This document shows positions 46,866 to 57,721 of a stretch of 64,000 nucleotides of DNA, piece after piece. Source of the stretch: Flaveria trinervia. Taxonomy: Eukaryota; Streptophyta; Magnoliopsida; Asterales; Asteraceae. The notes beneath the pieces were generated by a model. It was not told the DNA's origin. It saw only the letters and a list, made by a program, of their open reading frames with translations, and did no database searches. The translations under genes were made by a program, and so were the position numbers. Location: positions 59,226,913 through 59,290,912 of the forward strand of contig CM046454.1 in NCBI GenBank assembly GCA_025506515.1, given 5' to 3'. Numbering within the stretch: position 1 is the stretch's first letter; each line of letters opens with the position of its first letter.

Positions 46866-48146
46866 AATTAGTTAGTTTTTGAGACCCAAACCTTTTTGGT
46901 TTTGGGTCTATTCACATCAACAGATGGTAAACTAACAGACTTGCTATGAATAACAGCCTGAAGGGATGGAGATGGTGAAGAAGAAGATTCCTTTGGCATG
47001 GAATTTCTTCTCTGTGGTTTCAACACAGGAGCATCTAATTGGTTGACTCTCCCCCATAGATGTTGAACCATCATAACAAGTTGTGTCTGATTTTGTGATA
47101 AAGCCTTCAGCTCATCAGACACATTAGTGCTTGAGTTTGATGAGTTCCTGTGTTGTACCATCTCTCTTTGAGCAATCTCAGCTGTTGCCTGTTTAACCCC
47201 TTTCTTTTTGGATTTCTTTTTGGATTTATTTTTGGATTTTGGGGTTACAGGTTTTGATGTTGCTGATACAAATTTGATTTCAAACTCAGTTTTCATTTTA
47301 TCCATTTTCTCTTTAATGTTTTCATTATGTTTGAGTTTGGAGCCCTTTTTATACCAGCAATCATCAGTAAGATGATTGAATAAGCCACATATTTCACATG
47401 GCTTTTTCTTCATCTTAAGTTGATCATCTGCTAAAGAGGATGAAACTACTGAAGACTTGTTCTTCAACAGTTTGCTATCAGTACTAGCAGTTTTATTTGC
47501 TTTAGTACCTGCTTTCTTGATATCTTCTTCAGTAGTTTTCCCACCCTTTCTACTTGCATTTTTCTTTCCTTTAGTACATGTAGTAGTTTGGGCTTGTTCT
47601 CCAGGTGTTATGACATTCTTTTTAGTACTTTCAGTACTTTGTGAAATATCACCTGGAGTGATCAACTTTGTGATCATGTGAGTGTCAGCATTTGAACCAT
47701 CAACATCAGCTGATAATTTCTGAGAGGAATTAATGCTGACTTCTACTTCTGATGGTGCTGTATCAGATAGTAGATCACATGATGAAAATGATTGGTTATT
47801 GCTTTCACCATCAGATTCTACCTCTGCTCTGGGAGTAAAGTCTGTAGGAGGAGCAGTGTGATTATAACCAATGCCAAACTTCACATTGGAAGCAGATTGC
47901 TTACTAAGAAGCATTTCAAAACCCTTGCAAGAATTTACCCATCGATCACACTCTACCTGGGTAGTTGCAAGTGTTTCTTTGAGGTTTTTGTACTTCTCTA
48001 GAAGTATCTCTTCCCTAGCCTTATCATCAGTGATTTGGCATTTAAGTTTGTAAATCTCATCATTCTTATCATTAATCACAGACTCAAATTCAGCTTTGCT
48101 TTTGGAAATTGTTTGTTCTAGCTCAATGTTCAGTTTTCAAGATACT
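46866..48146 (-). pseudogene. gag 3' part (element B)
   Basis: The open minus-strand frame holds a coiled coil (IELEQTISKSKAEFESVIND, from 48126), a Ser/Thr/Lys-rich linker and a CCHC knuckle CEICGLFNHLTDDC near 47405-47365. It ends KVWVSKTN-stop at 46868. The N-terminal gag domain is missing because the LTR of element E cuts in near 48127-48147. An acceptor-like TTTATGATTGCAG|GG lies 12 nt after the stop. Confidence 0.85.
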
Positions 48147-48859
48147 TGTATATATTACTTCTCATCTCAAAGTTTTTACAAGAATCTTACATGCATATTA
48201 CATGAGTTACAATGATAAACTATATATACTACTATCTACAATCGGATATACTTTGATACCATCTGGAACTTACAACTAGACAAATACTACATTATTAGAA
48301 GTAAGGTATCTTAGATAAAATAGTATCTAAGATTTGGTAGTCATGACATGTCCATGACTTACCTTTTGTTACCAACTAAAGTTGGTAACTATACAACTGA
48401 TAAGAAATGAATTACATGGGTGTGGAAAGAGCACCATGCAGTATCTTTGAGGTTGCAACGGAGTGTCAAAGGGACCATACTTACGCCACTAATTCATAGT
48501 ATGTTCTTTCGAAGGTTAATTGGCTTCAGAAGAACAAGTTCTTCTGAAGCCACTTATACTTCGGAAGAGGTTACTTCTTCCGAGGCTTGAGTTGTTCTTC
48601 AAGCCTTCATGCATCGAAAGTCATTGTCTTGAATTCTTCTAAGTGTTGAACTATGGAAAAAGGAAGACTTTGTCTTTGGAAGTTAGAGTTCCTCTTCGGA
48701 AGCTCTTTCAGACTTGACTTTCGGAAGCTTAGCATTTGCTTTTAGAAGTTATGCTTTTGCTTTCGGAAGTTATGCTTTTGCCTTCGGAAGTTTTTCATTA
48801 GTTACACCAAAATTGTCTAAGTGTTTGTTTTGGTTGCACCACCCTTACTTGATCCAACA
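48147..48859 (-). repeat. LTR of copia element E inserted in gag of B
   Basis: On the minus strand the segment starts TGTTGGATC after a purine tract and ends in TATATACA, about 713 bp. The inner boundary could instead be 48127. It carries many CTTCGGAAG-type words (48520-48790), the same as in element A, so A and E seem related. The partner LTR is not found. Confidence 0.6.
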
Positions 48860-48872
48860 AACTCTCCCTAGG
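48860..48872 (-). other. polypurine tract of element E
   Basis: The minus strand reads CTAGGGAGAGTT next to the LTR edge TGTTGGATC. Confidence 0.7.
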
Positions 48873-50081
48873 CTAATCCTACCAAAACTTCATTTGTTTC
48901 TACTTCTCAAAACTTTCAGCACTAGGAAGAGAAAATACTTATCTGTTTCCTTGTTCTTTCCAGACGTGGTACTGAGAAGTTTGTACAAATCATTCGTAGA
49001 CAGGAGATCCAATCTGTCACTTTGAATGATATGCACTCTTTTTTGTGGCCCTCTAAAGAAATTAAGTTAACGGGAGTTGTAGTCATACCTCCATCTAACT
49101 ATGGATTCTAGTTCATGGCCTTCAACCATTTGTAAGAAGGATTTGCCTTTGGTGCTTTACCCTTCCCCTTCTTCCTTCTCTCTCATCTTCAACACTTCTT
49201 CAATCTTGACCCTTGCATTTAGTTTAGCCAGATGAAGGTTGCTTAGATGATTCTTGATGTGAGTAGCTACCTCAGAGTTGGAAGGATTGGAAAATGGTTT
49301 CTCTGCTAACTCAGTAATGTCAAATCTGCTTAAGTGTAACACAAACTTTGTATAGATAGGTTTGTACAGATGGCTTTGTAGATGATGCTTGATGTGAGTA
49401 GCTACTCTTCACCTCCATCCTTAATTACATCATCCTTCTTTGTTGTCTTAATCCTTTCAGCAGATAACTTTGTACAGATAAGTTCAACAGATGCTTGCTT
49501 CTTTACTTCAAGGTGACATTTAGGGGTATGTGTAGGAGTTTATATCGTTGGAGGTTTCACAGAATTATAACCCAGACTTGTCTTGGTTTGATACAACCAT
49601 TAGGTGTTTTTAGTAAAAGCAAACAATTGTTCAAACTTTCCAGTTTGTATATTGTGTTTATCAGCATAGGTTTGAGCAACGGCTAAATCACCTTATGCTG
49701 ATTTTAATCTTCTCTAAGAGGTTATCAATTTGGGTATATAAGTTGGTATGTTCATGTTTTAATTATGAAACAATCTTTTCCATCTACATTATTTTATCTT
49801 TTTGAGCTTGATCAATTTTCTAAAAATTAGTTTTAAAAAGATTGATTAATATGAGATCCAAATTATGACTTTTGTATAAGTTAACCTTAGCTATGCATTT
49901 AGAAGTACAGCAAGGTTTAGAAGTTACCCAAGGTGGGAACTTTGAACTTCTAGCCATAAGCGTATTATTGATGGGTGTGACATCTTTCACTTGGAAACTC
50001 CAGTCAATCATCTTTTCTTGTGAAGCTAGCGTTGTTGTATTCCTTTGGCTAAAGGATGGGATAGTACTTTGATGAGTTGAG
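48873..50081 (-). pseudogene. degraded internal region of element E, gag-like part
   Basis: An unrecognised 61-codon minus-strand frame, rich in Leu, Lys and Glu, lies at 49342-49157. The stretch 49690-50060 matches the helix-rich gag middle of element A; both contain TTGGTATGTTCATGTTTTAA (A near 16535, E near 49743). No pol genes lie between, so pol has been deleted. Confidence 0.5.
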
Positions 50082-51659
50082 TGTTATTGATTGATATGTG
50101 ATTAAATATACATGTTAAAAATGCAGATTTTTACCAATCTTAAGTGTTTTTTGTTACAAAATTATTTTTATCTATACTTAATTTTGATTAATTTGGATTT
50201 TGTAGTTTTGGTTGGTTGCTTGATGATTTAAAAAAAGACAAGAAATACATGAAGATTTTGGAATTTTAGAGGTTGTTTGGTCATGACTAATTCTGTTAGG
50301 ACCATAACATGCATCAGGCCCCTTTTTCATGTGCAATATGGTCATGACTGGTTCTGTCATGTCCATAACACGCATCAGGGCCCTTTTTAAGCCCTTCTTC
50401 TTCTTCATTTTGGGAGAGACGAAATTTGGAGTAGAAACCCTAGTATTTCTCTATTCTTATGTCAACTTTGAAGGAGTTCTTTCAAGAGTTCAATCTAGGT
50501 TGAAGATCAAGCATATTCAAAGAAGATTCAACTCCAAACAACCAACTCTACTCATCTTTGGTTTAAAAACTTCTAGGTCTATCATGTTTCCTCCATTGTT
50601 ATGAGCTTAGTTGTGGTTTTGTAAGCCTCATGGGCTAAACACTCTTTATCACTTAGATTAGATGAAGATTAGCATACTTTGACATATTACATGTAAGTTT
50701 AGGTTATTATTAGGTCAATGTTTATTACAAGGCTATGAATGTTCTCCAGTGATTGTGTGTGCTTGTTGAAATTGATGATCTGATGAATCTTATGGGTGTT
50801 ATAATCACATATTGTTGGAAAACATTTTGTTTTAGAACATCTATTAATGAAATGCATACATTAGTATGTGGTTTATGGCATTTGACTAAAATGGTAAATG
50901 ATGGTTGATTATTTAGTCAAGTTGCACAAGTATGCATCTAAATACATATGTTTGTGAAAACCATTGTGTTTGTTATGAACATCTTCTAACATTGCGTATA
51001 TGTAACCATATATAATGCACATATATAATTCGTGTATTTGTGTTAGGACATTCATAAATTGAAGGATTTACATAGATATTGTTACATTACGCGAATTGAG
51101 ATGGTTACCATGTGCTTATCGTGTTAACTTTCCAAATATTTATGGGTTTGGTCTCCTTGACAGGAGTCCTAACCATATTTAACTTTGGTTTAATAATATC
51201 ATTGGGTCTTTATGGCATAACTTTAGGTGGCTATTATATGTTTATCGTTTTAGCTTTTCAACGAGTTATGTAATTAGATAACTTTGACAATTTACATCCA
51301 TGTTTCATGCGTAAAAGATGATCTCACCATAGGTTCATGTATGTTGTCATTGTTTTGCTAAGAGAATTCAAAGTCTAAGTAATATCTTCCTCTAATTGAT
51401 TATCTTCATCTTCGTCTACTTTCTTCAATTAGTTTAATTGTTAGCTAAATTAGTTAATCATATTATTCACAAATCATCTTTCACGGCTAGATAATCACAA
51501 GACTTGGCAACATGAGCTCTCATGTCCATGGATCGATACTTGATTATTACCAAAAGCTATACTATTATCTGATAGGTACACTTGCTTATTGTGTGTGTAG
51601 TTAGTTATTAGGTGAAAATCATTTTTTATAAATTCAAACTTAATTGTGTAAAATCCATT

Positions 51660-51697
<38 letters not shown>

Positions 51698-51706
51698 TAT
51701 TATATA

Positions 51707-51751
<45 letters not shown>

Positions 51752-51780
51752 ATATTATATATATATCAAAACACATATCA
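50082..51780. mobile_element. probable solo gypsy-type LTR inside element E
   Basis: The flanking gag-like sequences of E (to 50081 and from 51781) are interrupted by 1699 bp that starts TGTTATTG and ends ACATATCA. The neighbouring bases are TTGAG on the left and TTGAT on the right, a possible 5-bp duplication with one change. It has no ORF. The style, AAACCCTAG near 50437 and an ATCGATACTTG region near 51533, resembles long gypsy LTRs. Confidence 0.4.
51660..51767. repeat. (TA)n microsatellite
   Basis: About 108 bp of TA dinucleotides with a few TAT interruptions. Confidence 0.95.
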
Positions 51781-52010
51781 TTGATGGTTTGATAAGCTTG
51801 GAGGAGATGGGTTGGACTTTGGTACTTTACATTCCTGACAAAGTGTCCTAGCTAGTTATAATTGAAACATTTTACTTTGCTTTTGTCAAATCCAAATTCT
51901 GATCTTCTCTGCTTTAGGAACTTTCTTCCGGTCCTCTATTGAAAATGCTTTGCCCTGAAGGATATCATTGTTATTTGTAGTTGATATCTATTTCTTTAAG
52001 GTCATTTGGA
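51781..52010 (-). pseudogene. gag zinc-knuckle remnant (element E)
   Basis: The minus strand carries a degraded CCHC region (reading like CFNYN-LGHFVRNV near 51870-51835) followed by KVPNP-like sequence. It parallels the first knuckle of element A (16960-16900). It continues the interrupted fragment that ends at 50081. Confidence 0.5.
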
Positions 52011-52620
52011 TGAATGCACTCAAGATAAACAAGAACTTTTTCAATGATCAATAACTAACGAATGTGGAATCTAAGTTAGTTACTTACTATCACAAAACAA
52101 GTACTTTGAGTAAAGATAAACACAATAAGTTTTTTCAAAGTATTCACTTGATTAATCTATTTTGTTTAAAGATTACAATTCTGCAGATACAATCAAGTGG
52201 CTTAAAAAGTTTGCCTTAACTATATAAGTTTGAGGACTTTTATACTAAACAATGAGAATAAAGTATTCTATGTTGAGATAGTACAGGTAAAAAGGTAATC
52301 TGTTTATTGGAGTTTCGAACTTCAGTACTATGTTGTCTCCTAAAGATGAAACACAGCAGTCGTTGACACAAGCATGCTTGTTCTCAGCAACACCAATCGA
52401 TCGGTAGATAATGGAGTTATCTGTTTATCGACAGTTGAACTGTATGTAATGATATGCGGTCTTTCAGCATATATAGTTTGGCGTTTTCCTATCATATGCT
52501 GATCAGTAGTCATTCGGCATATGCCATTCAGCACTTGTCCTGATTCGACAGTTAAAAGCCAATGCTAAAATCAAGAGTTTTTGGTAGATTTATCAGTGAC
52601 CTTGGTTTAGATTTTGAAAA
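52011..52620. repeat. LTR-like fragment with CATATG dyads
   Basis: Non-coding sequence with CAGCATATAT, CATATGCTGATCAG and GGCATATGCCATTCAG words at 52450-52530, plus a GATCGATCGG-like palindrome near 52398. The layout is like the word clusters in the other copia LTRs, but no terminal repeat partner is present. Confidence 0.35.
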
Positions 52621-52668
52621 TAGGTGAGAAAAAATATCTTGAGGAGCTAGTTGGCACTAGGGTTGTTC

Positions 52669-53331
52669 ATGGTCTTGTTTAAAGTTGTGAAACCGCCCAA
52701 GCTCGTCATCAGTTTAGTTTTGTGTTCGGTTTTTATTTTAAATGTTATGTCAATCGGTTTCAAAAGTTTCAAACTATAGTGAATTGTTCAATTTACGGTT
52801 TATACCAAAAACCAAAATTTAAAACCGGATCGGACTATCTGTATTTATATATAGTATGTATATGTATATGGGGTTAATTTTATATGTATCAAAGATATAA
52901 GTTTGTTGTTAGGCGACAATTTGAAATGTGAATTATGTGATTTGTGAAAAAGTAGATTACATGAAAAAATTGGTTTTGAAAGCCCGCTACGAGCCTCCTA
53001 TTTTTACTAAATAGATTACATAAAAAAATTCATATTAAAAGCCCCTCACTTGCATTCTATTTTTACATTTTCAAATTTTCCCCATTCAACCCTTTGGTGA
53101 ATGGTTCGGTTTTCAGTTGCATTTTTGCCGTTTGTTTGGTATATTGGGTTGTTTTTGACCACTCGTGGACTTGACCTAACGAAGCCTAAAAAGCCCAAAC
53201 TATGGAACCGAACCGGTAATAACGGGTTGGCTTTGATAGGTTTTGGTTTTTAGTCTTGAAAAAACCTCTACTAACGATTTGAATACAGTTTGACTTGAAA
53301 ATCATGAAAACCAGACCTTGAACACCTCTAG
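52669..53331. mobile_element. hAT-like MITE remnant
   Basis: Imperfect terminal inverted repeats: TAGGGTTGTTCATGGTC on the left, and on the right the complement of TAGAGGTGTTCAAGGTC. The interior is rich in AACCGAACCGG-type words. The flanks share only GTTG of a possible 8-bp duplication. A second copy of the right end lies at about 53361-53401. No coding sequence is seen. Confidence 0.45.
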
Positions 53332-53401
53332 TTGTTGTGAAGCGATCTTAGGCATAAGGTTTGACCAAAAAACCATGAAAAGCAGACCTTGAACACCTCT
53401 A

Positions 53402-53857
53402 GTATTTCAGTCATTTTACTATGTAAATGGTTTTCATATCCTTCACGTTCCACGTTCCTCTCTTTTTTTCTTGAATAAACAATTAAAAAACTAAAACTTT
53501 TAAGAAGTTAGGTAATTAAATAAACAATTTTATTAATAACTAATTAAAACTATTGCAAAATAATAATTAAAAAACTAATAACAATATATAACATTATTAG
53601 AAAGCTAATGTCATGTTGCAATATATTCACCAAAATCGTTGCTTGTGGTCTTTCTCGTTGAACACACAAATAGAACCACCTTCCTCGTGTTGTGTAAGAT
53701 TATGCATGCGTAAATGACGGTTCTTACTGTTTTTATTGTCCATGTCTGTACTAGATATTTCACAATATGCCATCTTTCCTTGAGGACATCAAAAGCTCAT
53801 TCGAATTTCTTTCTCGTACATTCTTGCATTGCTTATAAAGGATTAACAAAACATAAA

Positions 53858-53860
<3 letters not shown>
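53402..53860. other. AT-rich stretch, nothing recognised
   Basis: No gene or repeat family is recognisable apart from short A- and T-runs. Confidence 0.5.

Positions 53861-53862
<2 letters not shown>

Positions 53863-53930
<68 letters not shown>
53863..53930. repeat. (TA)n microsatellite
   Basis: About 68 bp of uninterrupted TA dinucleotides. Confidence 0.97.
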
Positions 53931-53933
<3 letters not shown>

Positions 53934-53949
53934 CATCAACGATACAGTA

Positions 53950-54560
53950 TTTATCCATGTATCATGTTCCTATGATCTAGAATGTAGAGTCGGGTACAAC
54001 TCCGTTGATGAAGTCGTTGAATATCACCGAGTAGTCAAGTATGTTAATGTTTTTGTTTGAACCTTTAACTCCATACCAGGCATCCTAAATCCAAAGATCG
54101 TATGATGCCATCGCTTCGAGCATTAACAATGGATACGGATGATTACCTCGTGAGTACCAGCATCCCATGCATTCAATAACTTGTTCTAAGGCCAATGCAT
54201 ACAATCTAGGCTATCGAGTATATTAGGAAAGCCATGGACATCCATAGCCCAAATGTTGATAACACCTTTACAGAACTTATACATTCTAACACATGAGTTT
54301 TCTCAGACATTTTTATATAATCATCTAATAAATCCGGCGAATTTTCGTTTGCTAGTAAATGAAGTGCGACAGTACACTTTTATAGAAGACTAAAAGTTCT
54401 TTAGCCTCTAGCATCCCATCTTTGCATGGAAATATGCACATGTCCTTACAAATCCTGAGCAATTCGTCAGAATAATTGTATTTGCATTCGAAACCTTCGT
54501 CTAAATTTGGGCTCTTCATATAGGGGGTCGTCTCTAAAGATGTCACTAACTAAACGACCA
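53950..54560 (-). pseudogene. PIF/Harbinger transposase remnant
   Basis: The minus strand reads MDVHGFPNILDSLDCMHWP from 54245, the DDE_Tnp_4 motif with the first catalytic Asp. It continues in broken frames with LLNAWDAG, PLLMLEAMASYDLWI and VKGSNKNINILDYS, the conserved order LEAxAxxDLWIWHAxFGxxGSNNDINVL of plant PIF/HARBI1 proteins. Stops and frame changes interrupt it. The upstream part (54546-54352) may be the N-terminal side of the same gene. It would have cut and pasted its element; now dead. Confidence 0.75.
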
Positions 54561-54717
54561 TGGCAGCTTCACAATCTCAATTTAAAGTTTCACGACCTAC
54601 TCTCGTTCTTGAATTCAAACTTTCGACGTAACCCAAATGATCTTGAAAATCATGGTACCCCACCCTATGAAGAAGAGGAAGATAAGGAATCCATATTTTT
54701 TGTTGAAATTAGAATGT

Positions 54718-54832
54718 GGGTTGAGATGTTTTGAATGTGCGTTAGTGTGTGATTAATTAAAAAAATATTCAAACCTATCAGTTTCAGGTTTGAGATGTTT
54801 TGAATGTGCGTTAGTGTGTGTTTAATTTATAA
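54718..54832. repeat. imperfect direct duplication
   Basis: GATGTTTTGAATGTGCGTTA followed by GTGTGTG(A/T)TTAATT occurs at about 54724 and 54792, separated by a CTATCAGTTT-containing spacer that is also repeated. Confidence 0.85.
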
Positions 54833-54838
54833 AAAAAA

Positions 54839-55650
54839 TCAAAAACTATCAGTTTTAACAATCAACAAAAAGTTTTCAAATATTTTAAAAGCATATAATG
54901 GTTGAAGAAGATCACCACGCTCGTGGCCACACCCACGCCAAGGCACCACACTTGTGATCCACAGTTGCCAGCATGGCATGCCACACTTGGCTTGTGTTAT
55001 GTGTACTGCCCGGCCTAACATGGGTGAAGCTTTGTTTCTTCTTTTGGGCGTAAGTTTAGCGCCAATGCCTTCTTCCTCGGGTTCGATCTCCATAACTTTT
55101 AGGTAAGTGGTTCAAATATAAAAGCTTTGTTCTGAAAAATTTAGAGATTTTACATTCCACAAGCTAATTATTCAATACACACCACTAAGTAGTAAGTACT
55201 ATATTATCATGCCACAGCGTTGAGTTATTGAGTATAAATATTTACACAGCCGAGGTTAATGTATAAATATTTACAAAAACCTTTGAGTAACAAGAAAAGT
55301 TTGTGGTTAAACCATACCCGAAGATGTCCTTTTTAACATGTAATAAGGCGACTGTTTTGATCCATTATCCAACACGTCCAATCCACCAACACTGCAACCT
55401 CAAAACTTATGCTGAATAGCGAACATATGATCAAAATGTTTTTTGTTAAAAAACGAAAAACATGGGTTTTATGATAAGTTTGTTAGCTTCCACAAATTGA
55501 CTTGACAAGTATACGAGACATTTGGATGCTTGGGATTACTTATTATAACCATGCAAATATTTCTCAGAATTCCTTATGGATTGCATAAAATAACAGTAGT
55601 AATAAGAGAGGCATGATTAGAATTCCTTAACAGGCGAGAAAAGTACAATC
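54839..55650. other. intergenic, nothing recognised
   Basis: GC-richer sequence at 54900-55090 with small dyads (TGGCATGCCA) may be the untranslated end of the neighbouring Harbinger element. From 55100 on it is AT-rich with no gene seen. Confidence 0.4.
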
Positions 55651-55785
55651 AGCATTAGAAATACAAATTATTCAAACAAAATCAAGAATGAATGGTCTCG
55701 AGAAATTCATACAAGAATGAAGAAACTTTGCCTTATTGCTAGTTGCAACATATCTCCATGTCCCTGTATCCGCGTTTGCCATAAC
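55650..55785 (-). other. candidate 3'-UTR exon of the CDC26-TTM3 transcript
   Basis: On the minus strand an acceptor-like TTTTCAAAG|GTTATGG (exon start 55785) follows a T-rich stretch. The exon would start with G and complete the TTM3 stop codon. The downstream end is arbitrary; no clear poly(A) signal was used. Confidence 0.35.
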
Positions 55786-57050
55786 CTTTGAAAACGGAAA
55801 AACAGTGGAGACATGATATTTAGCTTAAGAGAAATGTACAGATTTTAAGCTAATAGATGATAGAATGAAGCGTTTAGAAGCTTGCTACCAACCAAGAATC
55901 GAAACACGTGTATGTGTTAAGTAAGAGTAAAACTGCGTCAAACTTAAGTGCATGCTAACAAGAAAATAACTTAAGCATATATACAAGGGCTCCTCCAACA
56001 CAGGATCAATTCTAAGTAGAAATTACAAGGACTAAGCACTTGTACGTAGTGCTTATTAGATATAATAGGATAAGCGGCTGCATAAACTGCCTTATGAGTT
56101 TTTTTTAACAAATCAATCTCAAAGACCCTTAATAATCAGATAATCAAAAGTGGAGTCTGTTTATCCAACACAAAAACTTTTGTTGGGAGTTTTGATAACT
56201 GATAAATCACAATAATCAGTTTTATAGGTCCAAACAGAATTCCATATATACTCTAATTACCTCCTAAACCCCATCATTGAATACTTTAGAACAAAGCCAA
56301 CCCCTTCCATTTACCTTAATGGCAAACATAGCACTCCTTACAGTATGATACCAGATTCAATCTCAAAACAAAAATTATCACATCTCTTTGTCTCCGTAAT
56401 CAAATTTTCATCAAGAAACTTACAACTCATGCGGTTGAGCTTTTTATATGTTTACAATATAAAAAAATAAATATTGCTTACCAAATGAATAATTCCAAAA
56501 TAAATGAAAAACATAAAAGCACCAAGAAAATTAAAAATATTTCTACCTTTTGCGTCGATTATTGACATATAAATGCTCAATCATAACAAAACAATACAAA
56601 TCACACAAACCCATTAACTTTCACAGAGGATTGCAACTTAGGGATCAAAACCAAGCTTCGAGTTTCTGCCTTAACCCATTAAAGATAACACCAAACCAAT
56701 TTTCCCTATCATGGCTACAAAAATGTAGCTTGCAAAAGACTATTTTATAAACAAACAAAAAAAAACAAATTACTCAAGAACACAATAAACACCACCAAAA
56801 AGTAAATCATCCCTTTTCACATAGCTAGATCATAGAAATAGATATATACTCAATCATAACAAGAAATTACTAATGATATAAACTAATCAACTGTAACCTT
56901 ACATTGCAACTAATGAATCAAAAAGCACACATTCTTAGTTCACCAACCAACTTCAGATTAAGAATTGTATAATCATGAACTCATATAGCAACATGAACCA
57001 AATTAAAAAAAATCTTTAATCATATGAATGAAATTGAAAACTTCACTTAC
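55786..57050 (-). other. candidate 3'-UTR intron of TTM3
   Basis: The last TTM3 codons are followed by CATA|GTAAGTG, a full donor consensus that splits the stop codon TA|G. The acceptor at 55786 supplies a G, so TAG is kept whether spliced or not. The 1265-nt interval is AT-rich and has no ORF. This is inference. Confidence 0.4.
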
Positions 57051-57671
57051 TATGGCAACTTTCCTGCTCGAAAAATCGCAAACTTTGAAGCAACTGAATA
57101 AGAATAAGAAACCCCATTATCCTTCAACAATTCTTCAATCAACTCCTTAGCTTTCTCAGGCTCAGTGCTCTCACACTCGATCTCATACAATGTACCGAAT
57201 TCAAAACTCGTTTCATCCACTTCAATCACCACCCCTTCCATTCATACACATTCCTCAAGTTCTTAAACCCACCCAAACACACAAACCCTAATTCACCATC
57301 ATCATTTCCCCCAAAAACTCATCTTTCACCCTTTTCATGATTCTAGAAGACTCCAAACACCCTAATCTGTTCGGATTCGTCAAACACTCTTCCCCAATTG
57401 ACGGATCGATCTCTTCTTCATCTTCTTCAACTCTACTCACACCGTCAACAAGTACAGCTTTAGCCTTGAGGGAAACTACACATTTAACGTTTGGTTGATC
57501 GTTGTAAAATCGGAGGCGGAGGACGGCGCGGCGGCCGGAGAGTTCTCCGGCGGAGCCATCGAAGAAATTGTTGTGCTGGTTATGCGTTCTGACGTAAAAT
57601 GGGGAAAGAACAGAAACTAGGGTTTTGTAGGTTTCGGAATCGGGTAATCGGAGCTTCACTTCAACTTCCAT
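57050..57671 (-). CDS. TTM3: TTM3: CYTH-domain triphosphate tunnel metalloenzyme, with two frame breaks
   Basis: The start MEVEVKLRL at 57671 carries the EXEXK signature of CYTH enzymes (Glu2, Glu4, Lys6). Next come RRAVLRLRFY, CVVSLKAKAV and GVSRVEEDEEEID, then GFVCLGGFKNLRNVYEW in a second frame (about 57308-57236), and GVVIEVDETSFEFGTLYEIE to SKFAIFRAGKLP-stop in a third (to 57050). Joined, the length is close to the about 210 residues of the family. The frame breaks fall in homopolymers: plus-strand C5A5 at 57308-57317 and C4 at 57232-57235. The gap between open stretches is too short for an intron and still encodes family sequence, so they are either sequence errors or a decayed gene. 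Plant TTM3 hydrolyses tripolyphosphate. It lies 50 nt downstream of CDC26 on the same strand. Confidence 0.85.
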
Positions 57672-57721
57672 GGTGGATTAGGGTTTCGATTGCACAGATG
57701 CTGTGGATCTGCTAGAAGAAG
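57672..57721 (-). promoter_or_regulatory. intercistronic region between CDC26 and TTM3
   Basis: Only 50 nt separate the CDC26 stop from the TTM3 ATG. The minus strand contains no other ATG and includes AAACCCTAA, a telo-box-like word. There is no room for a separate promoter, which supports co-transcription and translation of TTM3 by reinitiation, leaky scanning or another route. Confidence 0.6.

Noticed and set aside
51612..51851. Ile/Tyr-rich ORFs across the TA repeat
   Set aside because: They are translations of the (TA)n microsatellite.
57242..57287. Intron between the two TTM3 open stretches
   Set aside because: Only 46 nt lie between them and this piece still encodes conserved CYTH sequence in another frame, so frame breaks fit better than an intron.
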